In this document: positions 25,942-35,019 of the stretch, piece after piece
Position numbering within the stretch: position 1 is the first letter of the stretch
How the letters are laid out: each line of letters begins with the position of its first letter
Assembly (NCBI GenBank): GCA_036262035.1
Contig: DATAJS010000009.1
Coordinates: 1 to 64,000 of the forward strand
Length of the DNA: 64,000 nt
DNA from: Burkholderiales bacterium
GTDB taxonomy: Bacteria; Pseudomonadota; Gammaproteobacteria; Burkholderiales; SG8-41
Direction: 5' to 3'
The notes under the pieces: model-generated
Told to the model about the DNA's origin: nothing
What the model saw: only the letters and a program-made list of their open reading frames with translations
The model's database searches: none
Made by a program: the position numbers and the translations under genes

Positions 25942-26916
25942 ATGAAATGGATGCGAGCTGTGGGGCTCGCGGTCGGCTCGCTCGCGGCGCTCGGCGCCTA
26001 CGGCCAGCCGCAAGGCCGATATCCCGAGAAGCCGATACGCCTGATCGTTCCGTACTCGCCCGGAGGAAGCTCCGACATCCTGGCGCGGGTGGTGAGCGCG
26101 GCGCTGACCGACGCGCTCGGCCAGCAGATCGTGGTCGACAACCGCGCGGGCGCCGGCGGCATCATCGGCGCGCAAGCCGCGGCGCAGGCGCTGCCCGACG
26201 GCTACACCTTGTTCCAGGCGGTGGTCGGCCAGATGGCGATCTCGCCGCATCTCCTCAGGAATCTGCCGTACGATCCGCGCCGCGATTTCGCGCCGATCGC
26301 GCCGGTGGCGATGACGCCGCTGCTGCTCGTCGCGAATGCCTCGCTGCCGGCGACCGACGTCAAGAGCCTGATCGCGCTGGCGCGCGCGACGCCCGGCAAG
26401 CTCAACTTCTCGTCGTCGGGCAACGGCGGCTCGACCCATCTCTCGGGCGAGCTCTTCAAGACGATGGCCGGTATCGACGTCGTGCACGTCGCCTACAAGG
26501 GAGCGAGCCCCTCGATCACCGCGCTGATGGGCGGTGAGGTCGCGTTCGCGTTCGACGCGATGCCGCACGCGCTGCCGATCGGCCGCTCGGGCAAGCTGCG
26601 CATGCTGGCGATCTCGACGCTGCGCCGCTCGAGCGTCGCCAACGACATCCCCACGCTCGACGAATCGGGTGTCCCCGGCTTCGATTCGTCCGCCTGGTTC
26701 GGATTCGTCGCGCCGGCGAAGACGCCGCCTGCGCTCGTGCAGCAGCTCAATCAGACGCTCAACGCGGTGCTCAAACGTCCGGACGTGCGCAAGCGCGTGA
26801 TCGACGCGGGCGGCGAGCCGCTCGGCGGCACCAGCGCCGACTTCGGCCGTTTCATGGACACCGAATACCGCAAGTGGGGCGAGGTCGTCCGTAAAGCCGG
26901 CCTCAAACAGAAGTAA
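25942..26916 (+). CDS. Bug-type periplasmic solute receptor 4
   Basis: Receptor of 324 residues, preceded by GAGGAG. The signal peptide starts MKWMRAVGLAVGSLAALGAY; the mature fold begins YPEKPIRLIVPYSPGGSSD, with DNRAGAGGIIG and PDGYTLF. Located between the hydratase and the MmgE/PrpD gene in the LysR-linked cluster, with gaps of 27 and 32 bases. Confidence 0.93.
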   Translation: MKWMRAVGLAVGSLAALGAYGQPQGRYPEKPIRLIVPYSPGGSSDILARVVSAALTDALGQQIVVDNRAGAGGIIGAQAAAQALPDGYTLFQAVVGQMAISPHLLRNLPYDPRRDFAPIAPVAMTPLLLVANASLPATDVKSLIALARATPGKLNFSSSGNGGSTHLSGELFKTMAGIDVVHVAYKGASPSITALMGGEVAFAFDAMPHALPIGRSGKLRMLAISTLRRSSVANDIPTLDESGVPGFDSSAWFGFVAPAKTPPALVQQLNQTLNAVLKRPDVRKRVIDAGGEPLGGTSADFGRFMDTEYRKWGEVVRKAGLKQK

Positions 26917-26948
26917 GCGTCTGCCCCTTACCTACGGAGCCTGAATTC

Positions 26949-28301
26949 ATGGCGCAGCAAAACCCCGTGGTCGCCGGCGCGACCGAAACGCTCGCGCGTT
27001 ATGCGGCCGAGCTCACCTGGGAAACGCTACCGGAGGCGGTCGTCGCCGAAGCGAAGCGTGCGATCCTCGATTTCCACGGCGCGGCGATCGCCGGCAGCCG
27101 CGACGCGGTCGTCGACAAGCTCCTCGCGGTGTACGCCGCGCGCGCCGGCGCGCCGGAAGCGAGCCTCGTCGGACGCGAGCGCAAGGCCGACGTGCTCAGC
27201 GCCGCGCTGATCAACGGCGCCGCCGGGCACGCGCTCGATTTCGACGACACGCACGCCGACTTCTTCTATCACGGCACCGTTCCGGTCGCGCCGGTGGTCT
27301 GGGCGCTCGGCGAGAGCCTGGGCGCTTCGGGCCGCGAGCTGCTCACCGCGTTCGTCGCAGGCTGGGAAGTCGGCGCGCGCATCGGCCGCGCGGTGTACCC
27401 GCACCTGTATCACAAGGGGTGGCAGGGCACCGCGACGGTCGGCACCTTCGCGGCCGCGGTCGCCGCGGGCAAGCTGCTGAAGCTCGACGTGCACGGCATG
27501 CGCAACGCGATCGGCCTCGCCGCGTCGCAGGCCGGCGGCACGCGCCAGATGCTGGGCACGATGTCCAAGCCTTTCCAGTGCGGCAAGGCGGGAATGAACG
27601 GCCTGCTCGGCGCGCTGCTCAGCCGTGAAGGATTGACCAGCTCGCTGGTCGCGCTCGAGGCGCCGCTCGGCTTCGCCGCGCTCACGTCGCCGTCGTACGA
27701 CCTCGAAAAAGCGGTCGGCGATCCCGGCACGCGCTGGGAGCTCCTGCGCAACACCTACAAGCCGTATTCGTGCTGCCTGAAGCACCACGCGACCGTCGAT
27801 GCGTTCCTCGCGCTGCGGCGCACGCACGACGTGACGCCCGAGCACCTGCGGTCGGCGACGTGCGTGGTGTATCCCGCGGTGCTCGACACCGCCAACGTCG
27901 ACGAGCCGCGCACCGGGCCCGAAGGCAAGTTCAGCGTCCAGCATTCGGCGGCGGTCGCGCTGACCGACAACCGCGCGGCCCTCGCGCAGTACAGCGACGA
28001 GCGGGTGCGCGATCCGAAGCTCGCCGTGCTCAGGCGCAAGTTGAGGTTCATTCCCGACGCGGCGGTGCGGCCGGACCAGTGCGAGGTGACCGCCGAGACG
28101 ACCGACGGCACGACGATCAAGGTGCGCGTCGAGGAAGCGCTCGGCGGCATCGGCAGGCCGTTGAGCGACGCCGATCTCGAAGCGAAGTTTCGCGACATCG
28201 CGAGCCCCGTCGCCGACGCGGCACGGCAGGATCGGCTGCTGTCGGCGTTCCGCGCGCTCGAGCGCGTCGCCGACGTGCGCAGCGTGACGGCGGACTGGTG
28301 A
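26949..28301 (+). CDS. MmgE/PrpD family protein 1
   Basis: Protein of 450 residues of the MmgE/PrpD fold, which includes 2-methylcitrate dehydratase and iminodisuccinate epimerase. Family blocks: AKRAILDFHGAAIAGSRDA near 37-55, HALDFDDTHADFFYHGTVP near 96-114, and KPYSCCLKHHATVDAF near 275, holding conserved His and Cys. No methylcitrate-cycle genes are adjacent, so dehydration or isomerisation of another hydroxy-acid is more likely. The gene is embedded among Bug receptors and a CoA-transferase. Confidence 0.88.
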   Translation: MAQQNPVVAGATETLARYAAELTWETLPEAVVAEAKRAILDFHGAAIAGSRDAVVDKLLAVYAARAGAPEASLVGRERKADVLSAALINGAAGHALDFDDTHADFFYHGTVPVAPVVWALGESLGASGRELLTAFVAGWEVGARIGRAVYPHLYHKGWQGTATVGTFAAAVAAGKLLKLDVHGMRNAIGLAASQAGGTRQMLGTMSKPFQCGKAGMNGLLGALLSREGLTSSLVALEAPLGFAALTSPSYDLEKAVGDPGTRWELLRNTYKPYSCCLKHHATVDAFLALRRTHDVTPEHLRSATCVVYPAVLDTANVDEPRTGPEGKFSVQHSAAVALTDNRAALAQYSDERVRDPKLAVLRRKLRFIPDAAVRPDQCEVTAETTDGTTIKVRVEEALGGIGRPLSDADLEAKFRDIASPVADAARQDRLLSAFRALERVADVRSVTADW

Positions 28302-28309
28302 GGGCGCAC

Positions 28310-29275
28310 ATGAAGATTCGTGTACTCGCCTCGGCGGCGCTGATCGCGCTGCTGCCTGCCGTATCGGCCGCGGCGCAATACCCCGATCGCCCGGTCCGCT
28401 TCGTCGTCCCGTTCCCGCCGGGCGGCACCAACGACATCTTCGCGCGCGTCGTCGGCGCCAAGCTCGGCGAGTACTTCGGCGAGCAGGTGGTGATCGACAA
28501 CCGTCCGGGCGGCGGCGGCTCGCTCGGCGCAGAGATCGCGGCGAAAGCGCGCCCCGACGGCTATACGCTGCTGCTCGCCAACACCGGGCCGAACGCGATC
28601 GACGTCTCGTTGCGGCCGCGCTCCTCGTACGACCCGGTGCGCGATTTCGCGCCGGTCACGCAGATCGCGTCGGTGCCGCTGGTGCTCGCGGTGCACGGCG
28701 GCCTGGCCGCGAAGACGCTGTCGCAGTTCGTCGCGGCGGCGAAGGCCGCACCGGGCCAGCTCAATTACGCCTCCGCGGGCAACGGCAGCATCGCTCATCT
28801 CGCGACCGAGCTCTTCAAGGCGCACGCGGGGGTGTCGCTGTCACACGTGCCTTACAAAGGGACACCGCAGGCGCTGACCGACCTGGTCTCGGGCACGGTG
28901 AGCCTGCTGTTCACCACGACGGTGTCGTCGGGACCCTTCATCAAGACCGGCAAGATCCGCCCGCTCGCGATCGCCGCACCCGAACGCTCGCCCCTCCTGC
29001 CCGACGTGCCGACGATGGCGCAGGCCGGGCAGAAAGGGTTCGAGCTGTCGTCGTGGTACGGCATCGTCGTGCCGGCGAAGACGCCGCAGGCGATCGTCGA
29101 CCGGCTGTACAGGGAGACCGCGAAGGCGCTGCGCTCGCCCGACATCGTGCAGCGCTTCGAGGCGCTGGGCGGCAACGCGGTCGGCAGCGATCCCCAGGCG
29201 TTCGGCATCTTCCTGCGACAGGAAGTCGAGCGCTGGGCGAACGCGGTCAGGCTGTCCGGCGCGCGGATCGACTGA
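28310..29275 (+). CDS. Bug-type periplasmic solute receptor 5
   Basis: Receptor of 321 residues starting MKIRVLASAALIALLPAVSA. The mature part reads YPDRPVRFVVPFPPGGTND, followed by DNRPGGGGSLG and RPDGYTLLLA. It starts 8 bases after the MmgE/PrpD stop, and its own TGA overlaps the ATG of the CoA-transferase (TGATG), so all three should be translated together. Confidence 0.93.
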   Translation: MKIRVLASAALIALLPAVSAAAQYPDRPVRFVVPFPPGGTNDIFARVVGAKLGEYFGEQVVIDNRPGGGGSLGAEIAAKARPDGYTLLLANTGPNAIDVSLRPRSSYDPVRDFAPVTQIASVPLVLAVHGGLAAKTLSQFVAAAKAAPGQLNYASAGNGSIAHLATELFKAHAGVSLSHVPYKGTPQALTDLVSGTVSLLFTTTVSSGPFIKTGKIRPLAIAAPERSPLLPDVPTMAQAGQKGFELSSWYGIVVPAKTPQAIVDRLYRETAKALRSPDIVQRFEALGGNAVGSDPQAFGIFLRQEVERWANAVRLSGARID

Positions 29276-30501
29276 TGGCGGCGACGGCATCGAAACGACG
29301 CGGGCCGCTCGACGGCGTGAAGGTCGTCGACATGACGACGGTCGTCATGGGGCCGTATGCGACGCAGATTCTCGCGGAGCTCGGCGCGGACGTGATCAAG
29401 GTGGAGCCGCCGGAAGGCGACATCACGCGCAACGGCGGTCCGATGCGCAATCCGCGCATGGGTCATCGCTTCCTGCATCTGAACAAGGGCAAGCGCAGCA
29501 TCGCGCTCAACGCGAAGAATCCGCGCGGCCGCGAAGCGCTGCTGAAGCTCGTGCAGACCGCCGACGTGCTCGTCTACAACGTGCGTCCGGCCGCGATGGC
29601 GCGGCTCGGGCTGCGCTTCGAAGACGTCGCCCGGGTGAATCCGAAGCTCATCTACGTCGGCGCGTACGGCTTCTCGCAATCCGGGCCGTACGCGGCGCGG
29701 CCGGCGTACGACGATCTCATACAGGCGATGGTGGGGCTGCCATGGCTCACCGCGAAGGCGGGCGGCGGCGAGCCGCGCTACGTGCCGGCGACGCTGTTCG
29801 ATCGCGTGGTCGGGCTGCACATCGTCTACGCGGTCACCGCGGCGCTCTTCGAGCGCACGCGCACCGGCAAAGGACAGGAGATCGAAGTCCCGATGTTCGA
29901 GGCGATCGCGGAGCTCGTGCTGAGCGACCACCTCGGCGGGCGCACCTTCGATCCGCCGCTGGGGCCTTCGGGTTACGAGCGCGTGCTCGCCGCCGACCGG
30001 CGGCCGTATCGCACGAAGGACGGCTACGTGTGCGTGCTCATCTACAGCGACAAGCAGTGGGAGAGCTTCCTGCGCGAGATCGGCCGGGCCGATGAGCTCG
30101 AGAAGATGCCGGACCTCGCGAAGCACGAAGGGCGCGCCAAGGCGCCCGACGTGGTCAACCGCTTCATCGCCGGCCACATGCTCGAGCGCACGACCGCCGA
30201 GTGGATAGAGCTCCTGTCGCGCGCGGACATCCCGGCGTCGGAGCTCTCCTCGCTCGACGACGTCATCGACGATCCGCACCTCGCACAGGCCGGAGCGCTC
30301 GTCGCCGAGCCACACCCGAGCGAGGGCGCGCTGCTCAACCTCGCGCAGCCCACGCGCTGGCCGGACCATCCGAGAGTAGCGCCGCGCCCGGCGCCGCGGC
30401 TGTCCGAGCACGGCCGGGAGCTTTTGCGCGAGCTCGGCTACAGCGATACCGAGATCGACGACCTCGCCCGCGAGGGCGGGGTGGTGCTCGAGCCGCGCTG
30501 A
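29275..30501 (+). CDS. CaiB/BaiF family (class III) CoA-transferase 2
   Basis: CoA-transferase of 408 residues. N-terminal GPLDGVKVVDMTTVVMGPYA and GADVIKVEPPEGD match the family, and the catalytic Asp candidate is in AYDDLIQAMVGL (about residues 143-154). The start overlaps the preceding Bug stop. With the synthetase at 23078 this cluster holds two ways of making a CoA thioester, which may serve different steps. Confidence 0.92.
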   Translation: MAATASKRRGPLDGVKVVDMTTVVMGPYATQILAELGADVIKVEPPEGDITRNGGPMRNPRMGHRFLHLNKGKRSIALNAKNPRGREALLKLVQTADVLVYNVRPAAMARLGLRFEDVARVNPKLIYVGAYGFSQSGPYAARPAYDDLIQAMVGLPWLTAKAGGGEPRYVPATLFDRVVGLHIVYAVTAALFERTRTGKGQEIEVPMFEAIAELVLSDHLGGRTFDPPLGPSGYERVLAADRRPYRTKDGYVCVLIYSDKQWESFLREIGRADELEKMPDLAKHEGRAKAPDVVNRFIAGHMLERTTAEWIELLSRADIPASELSSLDDVIDDPHLAQAGALVAEPHPSEGALLNLAQPTRWPDHPRVAPRPAPRLSEHGRELLRELGYSDTEIDDLAREGGVVLEPR

Positions 30502-30546
30502 AGCGCGGCTCGACGACTTAGACGACAACCCGAGGAGGAGGATTCG

Positions 30547-31500
30547 ATGCAACGTCGCCTGTTCAATCTGGCCTGCTGGATCGCGCTTGCCGCATTCCAG
30601 TCGACCGCAGTGGCCCAGCAATACCCGTCCAAGCCGATCACCATGCTGTGCTGGACCGAGGCGGGCTCGGCGGTCGACGCCTACGCGCGCGCGATGGCCA
30701 ACCTGATGGCGCGCGATCTCGGCCAGAACGTCGTGGTCGAGAACCGCCCCGGCGCCGACGGCGCGGTCATGATCAGCCACATGCTCAAGGCGCCCGCCGA
30801 CGGCTACACCATCGCCTCGATCACCATGAGCCTCGCGCTGCTGGTGGGACAGCCGACGTCGACCTTCAAGATCGACGACCTGCAACTGCTCGCACGCACC
30901 CAGATCGACGCCTACGGCGTCGTCGTGCCGGCGGCCAGCCTGTTCAAGACGATCGACGACTTCGTCGCGCACGCGCGCCGCAATCCCGGCAAGCTCAACA
31001 TCGGCGGACCCTTCGACATGGGCGCGCACCGCGTGGCGTGGGAAGTGTTCTCGGACGCGTCCAAGGCGAAGGTCGCCTGGATCCCGTACAAGGGAGGGGC
31101 CGGCGTGGTCAACGCGGTCGCCGGCGCGCACCTCGACGGCGGCGTCACCAATCCGGGCAACATCAAGGGCCTCGTCTCCGGCGGCAAGCTGCGCGTGCTC
31201 GCGGTCTCCTCCGATCGCCGTCTGCCCGACTTTCCCGACGTGCCGACCTACAAGGAGCGCGGCTGGGACGTCGTGCGCTATCAATGGCGCGGCATGATGG
31301 CCAAAGCCGGCACGCCGCAACCGATCGTCGAGCGCCTGGTGAAAGCGATCGACACCGCGCGGCAGACGCCCGAATGGAAGGCCTATCTCGCGCGCGTCAT
31401 GACCTTCGACGGGTTCCAGGGTCCCGAAGCGTTCAAGCGCCAGCTCATCGCCGACGTCCAGGAAGTCGAGTCGACCAAGAAAAAGCTCGGGATGGAGTGA
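30547..31500 (+). CDS. Bug-type periplasmic solute receptor 6 (divergent)
   Basis: Receptor of 317 residues preceded by GGAGGAGG. After the signal peptide it reads YPSKPITMLCWTEAGSAVDA, so the usual IVPF-x-x-GG-x-x-D block is replaced by a Cys-Trp-Thr-Glu version. ENRPGADGAVM and PADGYTIA are retained. The change is in a ligand-pocket loop, so its ligand may be of a different class from that of the other receptors here. It ends 4 bases before the first methylaspartate-lyase-like gene. Confidence 0.9.
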   Translation: MQRRLFNLACWIALAAFQSTAVAQQYPSKPITMLCWTEAGSAVDAYARAMANLMARDLGQNVVVENRPGADGAVMISHMLKAPADGYTIASITMSLALLVGQPTSTFKIDDLQLLARTQIDAYGVVVPAASLFKTIDDFVAHARRNPGKLNIGGPFDMGAHRVAWEVFSDASKAKVAWIPYKGGAGVVNAVAGAHLDGGVTNPGNIKGLVSGGKLRVLAVSSDRRLPDFPDVPTYKERGWDVVRYQWRGMMAKAGTPQPIVERLVKAIDTARQTPEWKAYLARVMTFDGFQGPEAFKRQLIADVQEVESTKKKLGME

Positions 31501-31504
31501 CGCC

Positions 31505-32749
31505 ATGACGATAGACATCGCAGACGTTCGCCTCACGCCCGGCATCTCGGGTTTCTGGATACAGGACCAGCCCGCCGTCCAGACCGGGGCGCGCAAGGAC
31601 GGTTTTTTCTACGACGGCGCACCGGTGACGCCGGGGTTTCGCGCGATCAAGGAGCCGTCGTACGCGTACTGCGTCGAGCTCGATCTCGCCGACGGCTCGA
31701 TCGCATACGGCGATTGCGTCACCGTGGTGAACATCGGTTTCGCCGATCGGCCGCCGCCGCTGCGCCACGAGGACCTTCCGCAAGTCCGGAAGGTCCTCAG
31801 GAGCGCGCTGGCCGGCAAGCACTTCGCGTCTTTCCGGTCGGCCGCGGCGAGCCTCGAGGCGCTGCCGTTGCCGGCCGAAGCGTCGCTGCCGGTCGCGTAC
31901 GGCGTGTCGCAGGCGCTGCTCGACGCGGCTGCGCGCACCTCGCGCAAGACCATGACCGAAGTGCTGCGTGCGGAGTTCGAGATCGAGGGCTCCTTCGAGC
32001 TGCCGGGTTTCGCCGCCGCGTGCGGCGGCGACTGGTACGGCAACGTCGACAAGGCGATCGCACGCCGCTGCGCTATGTTTCCCCACTGCGCGATCCAGAG
32101 GAAAGAGGAGGTCGACCGCCTGCCGGAGTACGTGACGTGGATGCTCGGGAGGCTCGCGAAATACGGTTCCGCCGACTACGTGCCCGACATCCATATCGAT
32201 TTCCATTCGATGCTCGGCCGCTCGAACGGCAACGACCTCGATGCGACGTACGATCTCCTCGCGAGGCTCGCCGAGCGGGCGGCGCCGTATCGCGTCTATT
32301 TCGAGGACCCTCTCCTCGCCGAGAGCGCGGCGCACGCGCGCGAGAACTTCCACATCCTGCGCAGGCGATTCGACGCCGGGGGCCTCACGTGCCGCCTCAT
32401 CGCCGACGAATGGGCGAACTCGCCGGGGCAGGTCGCCGAGTTCGCGAGCGATCGCGCGGCGCACTCGATACAGATCAAGATGCCCGACAACGGCAACCTG
32501 CTGAACACGATCGACGCGGTCCGCGCGTGCAAGCGCCATGACGTGCTGCCGTACCTGGGCGGCAGCTGCAACGAGACCGACCTCTCGGCGCGCGTGTCGG
32601 TGCACGTGGCGCTCGCCCTGGGGGTGTGGCGCATGCTCGCCAAGCCGGGCAAAGGCATCGACGAAGGGCTCATGATCATGACCAACGAGCTCGCGCGTAC
32701 CTGCGGCCGGCTCGGCATCGCGGGCCCGCATGCGGAGCGCGCATCGTGA
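31505..32749 (+). CDS. Methylaspartate ammonia-lyase-like enolase-superfamily protein 1
   Basis: Protein of 414 residues resembling 3-methylaspartate ammonia-lyase (MAL). Preserved features are IQDQPAVQTGARKDGFFYDG near the N-terminus, His230 in PDIHIDFHS, acidic metal-ligand candidates in VYFEDPL (267-268) and IADEWANS (301-302), and the base-type Lys325 with Gln323 in IQIKMPD. Changed features are the GG-Thr-Cys-NE block, here GGSCNET (Ser354, Cys355), and the Gln of the AQSGDDRY block, here Cys. No glutamate mutase genes are nearby. A related amino acid or acid is a more likely substrate than methylaspartate. Confidence 0.85.
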   Translation: MTIDIADVRLTPGISGFWIQDQPAVQTGARKDGFFYDGAPVTPGFRAIKEPSYAYCVELDLADGSIAYGDCVTVVNIGFADRPPPLRHEDLPQVRKVLRSALAGKHFASFRSAAASLEALPLPAEASLPVAYGVSQALLDAAARTSRKTMTEVLRAEFEIEGSFELPGFAAACGGDWYGNVDKAIARRCAMFPHCAIQRKEEVDRLPEYVTWMLGRLAKYGSADYVPDIHIDFHSMLGRSNGNDLDATYDLLARLAERAAPYRVYFEDPLLAESAAHARENFHILRRRFDAGGLTCRLIADEWANSPGQVAEFASDRAAHSIQIKMPDNGNLLNTIDAVRACKRHDVLPYLGGSCNETDLSARVSVHVALALGVWRMLAKPGKGIDEGLMIMTNELARTCGRLGIAGPHAERAS

Positions 32750-33735
32750 GGCGGCGCGCTATCTGGCGCACCGCGCTCGCGGCGCTGTGCTTAACGACCT
32801 CATCCGCTGTCGCTCACGCGCAGGCCGACGCCGCGGCATCGTACCCGAACCGTCCGGTGCGCTGGGTCGTGCCTTTCGCGCCCGGCGGCTCGACGACGCT
32901 CACCGCGCGCATCTTCGCCGAGAAGCTCGCGCAGGCGTGGGGCCAGCAGTTCATCATCGACAACCGCGGCGGGGCGGGCGGGGCGATCGGCGCCGACATC
33001 GTCGCCAAGTCGGCGCCCGACGGCTATACGCTGCTGTTCTCGAACCCGGGTCCCAACGTCGGAACGCCTTTGCTGAGCAGCACCACGCCCTACAAGCCGG
33101 AGGACTTCGCGTCGGTGATCCTCTTCGGCACCGCGCCGCTCATCCTCATCGCGCATCCCGCATTCCCGCCCAGGAGTCCGAAGGAACTGGTCGAATACCT
33201 GAAAGCGAAATCCGGCAAGGTGAACTGGGGCTCGTCCGGGACCGGCGGCATTACGCATATCGGTCTGCTGCTGTTCCAGAACGCGACGCGGACCGATTAC
33301 ACGCACGTCCCGTACAAGGGCAACGGCCCGGCCTTCACCGACCTCGTCGGCGGCCATATCGATCTGCTGTATGCGACGACCGTTTCCGCCGACGCGCTCA
33401 TCAAGGCCAAGCGCGTGAAAGTGATCGGCGTCGCGGCGTCGAAGCGCCTGCAGTCGCTGCCCGAAGTACCGACGCTCGCCGAGAACGGCATCAAGGACGC
33501 GGAGGTGGCGGGATGGTTCGGCATGTCGGCGCCGGCGAAGACGCCGCGCGCGATCATCGCCAAGCTCAACCGCGAAGCCAACCGCATCATGCAGACGCCG
33601 GATGCGAAGCGCCGTCTCGACGAGCTGGGCATGGAGATCGACGGCGGTTCGCCCGCCGATTTCGACCGCTTTCTCCAGCGCGAGATCGCGCAGCTCAAGA
33701 CCCTGATCAAGCAGGGCGCGCTCAAACCCGAATGA
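32746..33735 (+). CDS. Bug-type periplasmic solute receptor 7
   Basis: Receptor of 329 residues. I chose the GTG at 32746, which overlaps the previous stop (GTGA) and is followed by a good signal peptide (RRRAIWRTALAALCLT to AHAQA). No in-frame ATG gives a better one. The mature part reads YPNRPVRWVVPFAPGGSTT, with DNRGGAGGAIG and APDGYTLLF. It sits between two methylaspartate-lyase-like paralogues. Confidence 0.9.
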   Translation: MRRRAIWRTALAALCLTTSSAVAHAQADAAASYPNRPVRWVVPFAPGGSTTLTARIFAEKLAQAWGQQFIIDNRGGAGGAIGADIVAKSAPDGYTLLFSNPGPNVGTPLLSSTTPYKPEDFASVILFGTAPLILIAHPAFPPRSPKELVEYLKAKSGKVNWGSSGTGGITHIGLLLFQNATRTDYTHVPYKGNGPAFTDLVGGHIDLLYATTVSADALIKAKRVKVIGVAASKRLQSLPEVPTLAENGIKDAEVAGWFGMSAPAKTPRAIIAKLNREANRIMQTPDAKRRLDELGMEIDGGSPADFDRFLQREIAQLKTLIKQGALKPE

Positions 33736-33746
33736 CGGAGACCAGC

Positions 33747-34982
33747 ATGAGCATGGACATCGCCGAGATCAGGCTCGCGCCGGGGATCGCAGGCTTCTGG
33801 GTGCAGGACCAGCCCGCGGTACAGACCGGCGCCAGGCGCGACGGCTTTTTCTACGACGGCGAGCCGGTCAGCCCCGGCTTCCGCAGCATCAAGGAGCCTT
33901 CGCAGGCGTACTGCGTCATGCTGCGGCTCGCCGACGGCGCGACGCTGCTCGGCGACTGCCTGACGGTGGTCGACGCGGGTTACGCAGGACGCCCTGCGCC
34001 GCTGCGCCACGATGACATGGCGAGCGTCGAAGAGGTGCTGCGCGCGCACTTCGTCGGCCGCCGTTACGCGTCTTTCCGCGAGGCGGCTGCGAGCCTCGAC
34101 GATCTCGCGCTGCCGGGCGACACCCTGCGCCCGGTCGCGTACGGCGTGACGCAGGCGTTGCTCGGCGCCGCCGCGCACGCGGCCGGCGCGACGATGGCCG
34201 AAGTGATCGCGCGCGAGTTCGGAGGCACCGTCGCCTCGCAATGGCCCGGCTTCGCCGCGGTGTGCGAAGGCGACTGGTACGCGAACGTCGACAAGGCGAT
34301 CGTCCGGCGCGTCGCGATGTTTCCCCACTGCGGCATCCAGAAGAAGGACGACGTCGAGCGCCTGCCGGATTACGTGGCATGGATGCTGGGCCGCGTCGAA
34401 AAGCTCGGGTCGTCGGGCTACAAGCCCGATCTGCACATCGATTTCCATTCGATGCTCGGGCGCATGCTCGACAACGACGTCGAGCAAGCGTGCGACTTCC
34501 TCGCCAGGGTCGCCGATCGCGCGCGGCCGTATACCGTTTACTTCGAAGATCCGCTGCTCGCCGAAACCGCCGATCAGGCGCGCGAGAACCTGGTGAGCCT
34601 GCGGCGCGCCTTCGACAAGCGCGGCCTGTCGTGCCGGCTCATCGCGGACGAATGGGCCAATTCGCCGGGCCAGGTCGCGCAGTTCGCGGCCGACCGCGCC
34701 GCCCACGCGATCCAGGTGAAGATGCCCGACAACGGCAACCTGCTCAACACCATCCGCGCGGTGCGCTCGTGCCAGGAGCACGGCGTGCTGCCTTATCTGG
34801 GCGGCAGCGTGAACGAGACCGACGTCTCCGCGCGCGTCTCGGTGCACCTCGGTCTCGCGCTCGACGTGTGGCGCGTGCTGGTGAAACCGGGCAAGGGCCT
34901 GGACGAGGGCCTGATGATCATGACCAACGAGGTTGCGCGCACCCTGGCCGCGATACCGCAAGCCTCACGCGGCGCTCGCTGA
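33747..34982 (+). CDS. Methylaspartate ammonia-lyase-like enolase-superfamily protein 2
   Basis: Protein of 411 residues that aligns with the gene at 31505 without gaps over the first 360 residues, so it is a recent duplicate. Lys325, Gln323 and His230 are conserved, but the binding block is GGSVNET: Val355 replaces the Cys kept in the first copy. GGAG stands 6 bases before the chosen ATG; ATG at 33732 and 33753 are alternatives. The pair with receptor 7 between them looks like duplication of a receptor-enzyme unit followed by divergence of the pocket. Confidence 0.85.
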   Translation: MSMDIAEIRLAPGIAGFWVQDQPAVQTGARRDGFFYDGEPVSPGFRSIKEPSQAYCVMLRLADGATLLGDCLTVVDAGYAGRPAPLRHDDMASVEEVLRAHFVGRRYASFREAAASLDDLALPGDTLRPVAYGVTQALLGAAAHAAGATMAEVIAREFGGTVASQWPGFAAVCEGDWYANVDKAIVRRVAMFPHCGIQKKDDVERLPDYVAWMLGRVEKLGSSGYKPDLHIDFHSMLGRMLDNDVEQACDFLARVADRARPYTVYFEDPLLAETADQARENLVSLRRAFDKRGLSCRLIADEWANSPGQVAQFAADRAAHAIQVKMPDNGNLLNTIRAVRSCQEHGVLPYLGGSVNETDVSARVSVHLGLALDVWRVLVKPGKGLDEGLMIMTNEVARTLAAIPQASRGAR

Positions 34983-35019
34983 GCGCAGCGCTTCGTTCAT
35001 TCCACAGAGGAGTTCCATC

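Noticed and set aside
26949-28301. 2-methylcitrate dehydratase (prpD) as a specific name for the MmgE/PrpD proteins
   Set aside because: No prpB, prpC or acnD nearby, and the family is functionally broad.
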